From NCBI GenBank assembly GCA_030643145.1, contig DAOWMJ010000110.1:1-6491 (forward strand): DNA of 6,491 nucleotides, given 5' to 3'. How positions within the stretch are numbered: position 1 is the stretch's first letter; every line of letters starts with the position of its first letter. The translations under genes and the position numbers were made by a program. This DNA is from Candidatus Latescibacterota bacterium. GTDB lineage: Bacteria; Krumholzibacteriota; Krumholzibacteriia; Krumholzibacteriales; WJIX01. The notes under the pieces are model-generated. The model was not told the DNA's origin, ran no database searches, and saw nothing but the letters and a program-made list of their open reading frames with translations. This document shows, one piece after another, positions 1 through 4,931 of this stretch.

Positions 1-1277
1 CCAAAAATCAATAGTGTATCATCTCGTTTCAAACCTCTTTTTGCACTTTTCAAGGCATCACCCATTCCCCTTGCCGTAATCACCGCCACCTTATTCTCGA
101 GTCGATCCGCAGCTTCGGTAAAAGAGCTCATCAAGGCTTCTTTTGATTCAGCCCCACCCTGTTTCAGAGTAACCAGAATGATTTTCCTCGCTGATTTTAA
201 CGCTTCTGAAGGAAATCTTCCCAGTTCTTTTCTTGCCATACAGCCAAAAATAAGGACATTTCTTTGAGGCGGTGAAATAGTAATCAGTGTAGTTAGTGAG
301 TGAATAAGGGCCTCCTCATTATGCGAAGTATCAAGAATTATTCTTGGAACTCCCCGCAGAACCTGAAATCGCCCGGGGAAAAAGGCTTTCTCCAGACCTT
401 CTTTTACATATCCCGCGTATGATTTTCCAATTGTCTTCTCAAGTACTTCAATGGTTTTTATCGCTGTTGAAACGTTAACCCTCTGCGCTTTTCCTATCAT
501 TCGCGTTTCGATATCTCCATAATTATATCTATCAGTCTTCATGCTGAAAATCATCCTTTCAGCAGTAATTCTCTTTAATCTTGAAGATATATCTCCTCGT
601 ACAGTTACCAGGACAGCTCCTTTCTCTTTACAATACGTTGATGCCTCCGCTATGAGAGAATCCGTTTCAAGATTAGCTATCAAAGGGACTCCCTTTCTTA
701 CGATCCCCAATTTCTCCCCAAGAATTGCTTTTCTGGTTTTACCCAGGTGTCCACTGTGATCAATTGATATTCCCGTTATTACAGTTGCAACGGCATTGAC
801 AGGGCGTGTGGCATCAAGTCTTCCTCCAAGTCCAACTTCAAACAGGGCAATATCAACCTTTTCCCGCAAAAAATAGAGTGCCGCTGACGCGGTAACTCCC
901 TCAAAAAAAGTAAAGGGGATCGTTTTATAACGCCGTCTCAACAGTCCCACAAGTTGATCCAGAGTATCCGAAGATATTTCCCGATTATTTATCCTAATCC
1001 TTTCATTAATTCTGAAAAGATGAGGAGAATAGAAAGTTCCTACCCGAAGTCCGGCACACCGAAGAATAGTCGAAAGGTAAGTAGTAACCGAACCCTTCCC
1101 ATTCGTTCCCCCCACTAACACCGCGGGAAAACCCATGTGCGGATCATCAAGCGAATCAAGGAGAGCGATTATATTCTCAAGCCCGAGTCTCATTCGGGTC
1201 GGTCTGAGGGAATAAAGAAATTCTATATTTAAAAATGGATATCCCCTACCTGATAAGCGAGAGCGTTTTTTTCCCAT
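1..1277 (-). CDS. folC: Dihydrofolate synthase / folylpolyglutamate synthase FolC (3' end cut by window edge)
   Basis: FolC is a cytoplasmic Mur-ligase-family enzyme that uses ATP to join glutamate to dihydropteroate and/or to extend folate polyglutamate tails. The frame is open for 425 codons with no internal stop. Visible landmarks are the P-loop GGTNGKGS (residues 56-63), YSPHLFRINERI, EVGLGGRLDATR (147-158), IDHS (172-175), GEKLGI (187-192) whose Lys189 matches the carbamylated lysine of the family, FFPGRF (299-304) and LDTSHNEEA (315-323). The last residues seen, DDTLLIFG, match the final strand of the family (usually followed by SF or SL), so I estimate only 10-20 residues are missing. 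The start is the ATG inside the accD end, preceded by purine-rich AAGGAAGAGAG; the later ATG at 1193 would remove the N-terminal FLYSL helix. It overlaps accD by 32 bases, so translational coupling is likely. Whether it has both activities cannot be told from sequence alone. Confidence 0.95.
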   Translation of the reverse strand, partial: MGKKRSRLSGRGYPFLNIEFLYSLRPTRMRLGLENIIALLDSLDDPHMGFPAVLVGGTNGKGSVTTYLSTILRCAGLRVGTFYSPHLFRINERIRINNREISSDTLDQLVGLLRRRYKTIPFTFFEGVTASAALYFLREKVDIALFEVGLGGRLDATRPVNAVATVITGISIDHSGHLGKTRKAILGEKLGIVRKGVPLIANLETDSLIAEASTYCKEKGAVLVTVRGDISSRLKRITAERMIFSMKTDRYNYGDIETRMIGKAQRVNVSTAIKTIEVLEKTIGKSYAGYVKEGLEKAFFPGRFQVLRGVPRIILDTSHNEEALIHSLTTLITISPPQRNVLIFGCMARKELGRFPSEALKSARKIILVTLKQGGAESKEALMSSFTEAADRLENKVAVITARGMGDALKSAKRGLKRDDTLLIF

Positions 1278-2154
1278 TATCCAAGCTCTCTTCCTTGTAT
1301 CTAAGCTCCTTGTTCCGCATGAAACTCTCGGCAAAAAACCCTATGATATTTTTCAATTCTTTACGGTTACATATCATATCAATCATCCCATGTTCAAGCA
1401 GAAACTCGGAACACTGAAATCCTTCCGGAAGTTCTTCTCCTACTGTTTCCTTGATTACTCTCGGCCCCGCAAAACCAATAAGCGCCTTCGGTTCAGCAAT
1501 AATTATGTCCCCCTGAAAAGCGAAAGAAGCCGCGACGCCGCCTGTGGTAGGATTAGTTAAAATGGATATAAAGGGCAGCCCCGCGTTTGATAGAGCGGCA
1601 ATGGCGGCGGAAACTTTCGCCATTTGCATAAGTGAAAGAATCGATTCCTGCATTCTAGCCCCCCCCGACGCTGAAACTACTACAAGGGGAAGTGACTCTT
1701 TGACCGCTTTCCCGGCTATCCTGGCAATTTTTTCTCCAACAACCGACCCCATACTCCCACCGAGAAAAGAGAAATTCATTATCGCTACCGCGATTATGCG
1801 CCCGTTAAGCTCCGCCGTCCCGGTAAGAACCGCAGAATTACACCCTGTTACTTTTCTGGCCGATTTAATCCTCTTCGTATATTTTTTCCTGTCTACAAAA
1901 TTAAGGGGATCACTTGAATGAAGAGCTGAATCCATCTCTTTGAATGTCCCTTCATCAAACAAAATCTGAAGATATTTATCACTTGTAATACGAAAATGAC
2001 TAAAACACTTCGGACAAATCGACATTCCCTTTTCAAGACTCTCCACATAGAGAATCTCACCACACGAAGGACATTTTTTCCATAACCCTTCGGGTAAATC
2101 CTTTTTGTTCCAGGTTCTAATCCCTCTTCTGGCTCTTTTTATCCAATTCATCAT
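1246..2154 (-). CDS. accD: Acetyl-CoA carboxylase carboxyltransferase subunit beta AccD
   Basis: AccD pairs with AccA to move the carboxyl group from carboxybiotin on AccB to acetyl-CoA, giving malonyl-CoA for fatty-acid synthesis in the cytoplasm. The 302-residue length is normal for the family (E. coli about 304). The N-terminal zinc ribbon is intact with Cys28, Cys31, Cys47 and Cys50 (CX2C-X15-CX2C). The crotonase-fold core shows SASGGARMQES (161-171) with the oxyanion-hole glycines, PTTGGVAASFA (202-212), AEPKALIGFAGPRVI (220-234) and LPEGFQ (242-247). Asn201 stands where many homologues have Asp (LTDPT), probably a tolerated change. The start is one of two tandem ATGs (2154 or 2151), with AAGGGA about 8 bases before the first. 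A 245-base gap precedes it, so it is probably the first gene of its unit, followed by overlapping folC. accA is not in the window. Confidence 0.97.
   Translation of the reverse strand: MMNWIKRARRGIRTWNKKDLPEGLWKKCPSCGEILYVESLEKGMSICPKCFSHFRITSDKYLQILFDEGTFKEMDSALHSSDPLNFVDRKKYTKRIKSARKVTGCNSAVLTGTAELNGRIIAVAIMNFSFLGGSMGSVVGEKIARIAGKAVKESLPLVVVSASGGARMQESILSLMQMAKVSAAIAALSNAGLPFISILTNPTTGGVAASFAFQGDIIIAEPKALIGFAGPRVIKETVGEELPEGFQCSEFLLEHGMIDMICNRKELKNIIGFFAESFMRNKELRYKEESLDNGKKTLSLIR
1286..1296 (-). promoter_or_regulatory. Ribosome binding site deciding the folC start inside accD
   Basis: The minus strand reads AAGGAAGAGAG, with its 3' end 8 bases before the ATG at 1277. It lies within the last codons of accD. 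It supports the upstream ATG over the internal one at 1193 and implies that ribosomes ending accD can re-initiate on folC. Confidence 0.5.
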
Positions 2155-2259
2155 AACCTGCTATCCCTTTTTACCTATTATATTTTTCAACCAATCTACC
2201 AAAAAACTCCACCGTCTCCAAAGTTTTCACAAAACACACACTTCCCGAAAACTCTAAGA

Positions 2260-2274
2260 CTTTAAAATTTAAAG
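2260..2274 (-). repeat. AT-rich palindrome at the predicted accD transcript start
   Basis: CTTTAAA and TTTAAAG form perfect 7-base arms around a single central base. The centre (2267) is about 11 bases downstream of the candidate -10 element, a place where repressors commonly bind. No known regulator motif is recognised, and a palindrome of only A/T plus terminal C/G may be fortuitous. Confidence 0.3.
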
Positions 2275-2277
2275 CAT

Positions 2278-2306
2278 ATTCTAACACCTTTGTACTTCCC
2301 TTACAA
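2278..2306 (-). promoter_or_regulatory. Candidate sigma-70-type promoter for accD-folC
   Basis: On the minus strand TTGTAA (2301-2306, 4 of 6 matches to TTGACA) is followed after exactly 17 bases by TAGAAT (2278-2283, 5 of 6 matches to TATAAT). A TG one base before the -10 element forms an extended -10 motif. The transcript would begin near 2271, giving a leader of about 117 bases before accD. The position in the only large gap fits a separate accD-folC unit. AT-rich DNA yields such matches by chance, so this is an inference from motif and context. Confidence 0.4.
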
Positions 2307-2399
2307 ATGTAACACCTGCTACTATTTGCAACCAGCGTTTTTTAACAAATAAGAAAACAGAGACTGTAAATATAAAAGCTATCAAACAAATCAGAGTGC

Positions 2400-3173
2400 C
2401 TAAAGTTTATCGATAATTTTGAACAGCATCTGTCTTGCTTTTTTCCCTTTGTTGAGCACTTCATCGTGAGTAACTGATTTTCCGCACACATTTGGCGTAT
2501 AATTTGTTATCCAACTCAATACCGCCGTTTCAATACCTACATTTAAAGACGCGGCAAGCTCAGGCATAATTGACATTGTAACCGCATCGGCGCCAACCTT
2601 GAGAGCAGCGCGTGCCTCAGCTGAGGTTTCATAACAAGGCCCGGCATTCCACATAAGAGTACCGTCATGAACGGGTACCGCAGCCTCTCTCGCAACTTCT
2701 ATAATTCTTCTTCTGAAACTGCCGGAAATAAAGGATCCGCGCGTAAAACTCGCGGGAGATTCCATCGCCTCCTCGTGTCCTTCCCGGCAAAATGGAAAGG
2801 CTAGCAGGTCTGAAGGTACGAGCCAGCTTCCCTCTGGAATATCATATCTGAGGCTCCCCGCCGCGTTTACTAAAAGAACTCTTCCACAACCGAGCTTTGA
2901 TGCGAGAAAAACACCCGCTCCGGCCTGTTCCATGCTCACTCCTTCATAGAGATGGGATCTTCCAGCGAAGAGATAGACACTATCACCCCCTCCGGTTTGA
3001 AAGAGCAAAATCCGCCCCGGATGCCCCTTTGCGGTAGGTACAGAAAGAATATCAATATCCGAATATGAAATAAGCTCCCGCGCGGATATTTGATCTTCAA
3101 GCGGTGACATTCCAGATCCAAGTATAACCGCCAGTTCCGCCTTCCCTGATAAAATTGATATTCTGTTATTCAT
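2400..3173 (-). CDS. punA: Purine nucleoside phosphorylase, trimeric (PNP/MTAP) family
   Basis: The enzyme splits purine nucleosides with phosphate into free base and ribose-1-phosphate in cytoplasmic purine salvage. From the ATG at 3173 it has 257 residues. Motifs in order are LGSG (18-21), GHPG with His51, GRSHLYEG (71-78), VNAAGS (102-107), GPCYET (178-183), TMS (199-201), ITN (222-224) and THDEVL (235-240). By alignment to human PNP, Glu182, Met200, Asn224 and His236 occupy the positions of Glu201, Met219, Asn243 and His257. The Glu/Asn pair and His point to inosine- and guanosine-type substrates with a free 5'-OH rather than methylthioadenosine. The ATG lies one base after the rimI stop; a TTG at 3182, overlapping rimI, would add MIS, and neither has a strong ribosome binding site. 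The symbol punA follows class I bacterial usage. A role linked to the t6A neighbours is not evident. Confidence 0.92.
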   Translation of the reverse strand: MNNRISILSGKAELAVILGSGMSPLEDQISARELISYSDIDILSVPTAKGHPGRILLFQTGGGDSVYLFAGRSHLYEGVSMEQAGAGVFLASKLGCGRVLLVNAAGSLRYDIPEGSWLVPSDLLAFPFCREGHEEAMESPASFTRGSFISGSFRRRIIEVAREAAVPVHDGTLMWNAGPCYETSAEARAALKVGADAVTMSIMPELAASLNVGIETAVLSWITNYTPNVCGKSVTHDEVLNKGKKARQMLFKIIDKL

Positions 3174-3174
3174 A

Positions 3175-3621
3175 CTAATCAAGTATAAGCTCTAGAATCA
3201 GCGCGTTTTCTCCTGTTTCCCCATAATACCCCGCTTCCTCACCAATCACTTGAAAACCGTTTCGTCTATAAAAATCCTGAGCATATCTATTACTCTTTCT
3301 CACTTCAAGATAAATACGACTGCAGCCCTTATTAACTGATTGTGTTATAACAGCGTTAAGAATCCCGTCAGCTATTTTTTTCCCTCTCCATTTCTTGTCA
3401 ACCGCAACATTGAGAATATGAGAATCTTTACCTTCCAGCCATACAATAACATATCCCACAATAGTGTCGTCGCGAACCGCGACTAATATTAGAGCAATAT
3501 CCTCCAGCATGAGTTGATTCATAAACATACTTTCCGACCATGGAAAATCAAAACAGGTTAGTTCTATTTTAAGAACACTGGGTATATCCGCTTTATTCAT
3601 ATCTCTTATAGTAAAATCCAT
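3175..3621 (-). CDS. rimI: GNAT N-acetyltransferase, RimI-like (ribosomal protein S18 / protein N-terminal alanine)
   Basis: RimI-type enzymes transfer acetyl from acetyl-CoA to protein N-termini, classically ribosomal protein S18. The 148-residue length is usual. The GNAT fold is visible: the N-terminal beta-alpha unit with FPWSESMF (26-33), a beta strand VGYVIVW (55-61), ILNVAVDKKWRG (69-80) leading to the pyrophosphate loop, YLEVRKSN (104-111), DFYRRNGF (116-123) and GYY (131-133). Glu106 and Tyr118 align with the E. coli catalytic Glu103 and Tyr115. Oddly, the Q/R-x-x-G-x-G/A loop reads RGKKIA (79-84), with Lys82 where glycine is expected. The ATG overlaps the tsaB stop in TAATG, and GGAGG (3634-3638) lies 12 bases upstream, so translation is probably coupled. 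The tsaE-tsaB-rimI order is a widespread arrangement and supports RimI over a generic acetyltransferase. Confidence 0.88.
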   Translation of the reverse strand: MDFTIRDMNKADIPSVLKIELTCFDFPWSESMFMNQLMLEDIALILVAVRDDTIVGYVIVWLEGKDSHILNVAVDKKWRGKKIADGILNAVITQSVNKGCSRIYLEVRKSNRYAQDFYRRNGFQVIGEEAGYYGETGENALILELILD

Positions 3622-4358
3622 TAACGCTTCTTTCCTCCTCCAGACTTTAGTTTCATTGATGCCGGCAATTTCGCGTCAGGCGGCCTGATATATAACGGCT
3701 CCATCTCTGCAAGCTCCGTGTATTCAACAGGAATTCTATCTATGGTTACACCTATAAGAAAGGACGCCCGCGGAATAGCCCGATATGGGATAGAAAACCT
3801 GCTCCCATCTGGTATCTTTCGCCCTATAATTTCCCTGTATTTTTCTACTCCCGTTCCGCAAAAAATGACAGGGGCGTTTCGATTTTTTTCAATAAGCAGC
3901 ATCGGGATTTTTTCCGGTTGTATAGAGATCGGCTCTAAAATAGCGGAGGGCTGTCCGTTCTGTGTGTTGTATAAACCTAAATAGACTTCCCCCCTGCGGG
4001 CATCGATTATCGGAGCAACCACTTGAGAAACGTATGGAAACGCCGCCGCCAATACCTCAAGACTGGTAGCGGAAACAACAGGTCTCTTCCTGACAGCGGC
4101 AAAGGACTTTATGGTTGCCAAACCTATTCTAAGACCTGTAAAACTACCGGGTCCAGTTACAATACAGAATTTGTCAATATCCTTAATATGGATGTTAGCT
4201 GTTCGCAGACAAATATCAACAGCTGGAAGCAATGTGGCGGAATGAGTATCACTGGCGTCAAATAGTATTTCGCATAAGATTTCTTCCCCGCGGGCTACAG
4301 CTACACTTCCTTTAAGATGAGAACTGTCCAGAGCCATTGTTAAGGGTATTTCCTTCAA
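3621..4358 (-). CDS. tsaB: tRNA t6A threonylcarbamoyl transfer complex subunit TsaB
   Basis: TsaB is the catalytically inactive partner of TsaD. The TsaB-TsaD dimer, reset by TsaE, places threonylcarbamoyl on A37 of ANN-decoding tRNAs. The 245 residues show the ASKHA fold: MALDSS (8-13), SVAVARGEEI, THSATLLPAV (38-47), the hallmark TGPGSFTGLRIGLA (68-81) and IDARRGEVYLGLY in the middle. The C-terminal PLYIRPPDAK resembles the end of other TsaB proteins. I choose the TTG at 4358 because GGAGG sits 6 bases before it and because the first strand (LTMALDSS) needs residues ahead of the next ATG at 4337. It overlaps tsaE by 47 bases and rimI by one base. Length is slightly above the usual figure of about 230. 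Confidence 0.95.
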   Translation of the reverse strand: MKEIPLTMALDSSHLKGSVAVARGEEILCEILFDASDTHSATLLPAVDICLRTANIHIKDIDKFCIVTGPGSFTGLRIGLATIKSFAAVRKRPVVSATSLEVLAAAFPYVSQVVAPIIDARRGEVYLGLYNTQNGQPSAILEPISIQPEKIPMLLIEKNRNAPVIFCGTGVEKYREIIGRKIPDGSRFSIPYRAIPRASFLIGVTIDRIPVEYTELAEMEPLYIRPPDAKLPASMKLKSGGGKKR

Positions 4359-4842
4359 TATTTTCCTCCGTTAACGCTACAGCAAGATTTTTCGGAGCCT
4401 TAAAATTAATTATTCTTTCACTGTTGCTCACTATTTGAATGTCAACATGGATATCATATTTCAATACACCCTCCGGCAAACGATCTCCCCACTCAACCAA
4501 AATTATATTGCGCCCGTCAGCAAGGTCAAATAGCCCCAATTTATATACTTCTTCAAGTTTCTCAAGACGATAGAGATCAAAATGGAGTATGGGAAATAAA
4601 CCATTATACTCCTCAAGCAAAATAAATGTGGGGCTGAGAACTTCCTCTTTAACCTCCAATCCGGCGCATATACCACTGACAAAGAGTGTTTTTCCCACTC
4701 CAAGGCCGCCCTCGAGAGAAATTACTGAACCTGCGGGAAGAAAACCGCCAAAAATCGTTCCAATATCTATTGTTCGCGCCCGGGAATCGCTCTTGACAGA
4801 CAACTCTGTCTGGCGCCCGTCCAAACGACTGAGCCGCTCCAT
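4312..4842 (-). CDS. tsaE: tRNA t6A biosynthesis ATPase TsaE (YjeE family)
   Basis: TsaE is the P-loop ATPase that binds the TsaB-TsaD dimer and is needed for multiple rounds of t6A formation on tRNA. The 176 residues contain the Walker A motif GGLGVGKT (45-52), the family signature LSPTF (69-73) followed by LLEEY, HFDLYRL (87-93) and the late strand ILVEWGDRL (114-122). The family usually has about 150-160 residues; the extra length is a C-terminal tail encoded in the region overlapping tsaB. An in-frame TAA lies immediately before the ATG at 4842, so no longer start is possible; upstream ribosome-binding signal is weak (GGCGGG). It is first in the t6A cluster and 89 bases downstream of the PorX-type gene, an adjacency I recall in Bacteroidota genomes. 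Confidence 0.96.
   Translation of the reverse strand: MERLSRLDGRQTELSVKSDSRARTIDIGTIFGGFLPAGSVISLEGGLGVGKTLFVSGICAGLEVKEEVLSPTFILLEEYNGLFPILHFDLYRLEKLEEVYKLGLFDLADGRNIILVEWGDRLPEGVLKYDIHVDIQIVSNSERIINFKAPKNLAVALTEENIEGNTLNNGSGQFSS
4365..4369 (-). promoter_or_regulatory. Strong ribosome binding site for the TTG start of tsaB
   Basis: GGAGG lies 6 bases before TTG at 4358, inside the last codons of tsaE. The spacing is near ideal, and no comparable site precedes the ATG at 4337, which decides the start. Confidence 0.7.
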
Positions 4843-4893
4843 TTACATGCCCGCCAATCAAAACCTAAAACTACAAAGAATTATTAACATATT

Positions 4894-4922
4894 TATATAC
4901 GCAGACGCCTTGAGCATGCCAG
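4894..4922 (-). promoter_or_regulatory. Weak candidate promoter for tsaE
   Basis: CTGGCA (4917-4922) and TATATA (4894-4899) lie 17 bases apart on the minus strand, each matching four of six consensus positions. The spacer is AT-rich beyond it. Transcription could equally come from upstream of porX. Confidence 0.2.
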
Positions 4923-4931
4923 CGCCCGCAT
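4899..4931 (-). other. Stem-loop directly after the porX stop codon
   Basis: ATGCGGGCGC (4922-4931) can pair with GCGTCTGCGT (4899-4908) as a 10-base-pair RNA stem with three G-U pairs and a 13-base loop. It begins at the base after the porX TAA. No uridine run follows (ATATAAATATG), so it is not a classic intrinsic terminator. It could slow RNA decay, give partial termination or be chance. Confidence 0.35.

Larger units (their letters stand above)
2155..2399 (-). other. AT-rich spacer / accD leader
   Basis: This 245-base stretch between the phosphorylase stop and the accD start is the largest gap in the window. It contains a candidate promoter (2278-2306), a palindrome (2260-2274) near the expected transcript start, and an imperfect 9-base-pair stem (2247-2255 with 2220-2228). 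One minus-strand frame (2174-2341) is open for 56 codons but lacks an ATG. I see no convincing intrinsic terminator for the upstream genes: the best is a 4-base-pair stem, ACAG-TCT-CTGT, followed by TTTCTT at 2351-2367. Confidence 0.6.

Noticed and set aside
541..759. 72-codon plus-strand open frame
   Set aside because: It is antisense to folC, which is continuous and full of family motifs here.
1544..1921. 125-codon plus-strand open frame
   Set aside because: It lies wholly antisense to accD, whose motifs are unambiguous, and its translation resembles no family; it is a shadow frame.
2351..2367. Intrinsic terminator after the phosphorylase gene (ACAG-TCT-CTGT then TTTCTT)
   Set aside because: The stem is only 4 base pairs with a 3-base loop and the T-run is broken, too weak to call.
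3358..3390. Frameshift in rimI at the seven-A run
   Set aside because: The GNAT motifs continue in one frame on both sides at normal spacing and length, so the run is part of an intact gene.
4858..4917. 19-codon minus-strand frame in the porX-tsaE gap encoding a hydrophobic peptide
   Set aside because: It is too short to separate from chance, has no clear ribosome binding site, and overlaps the possible stem-loop.
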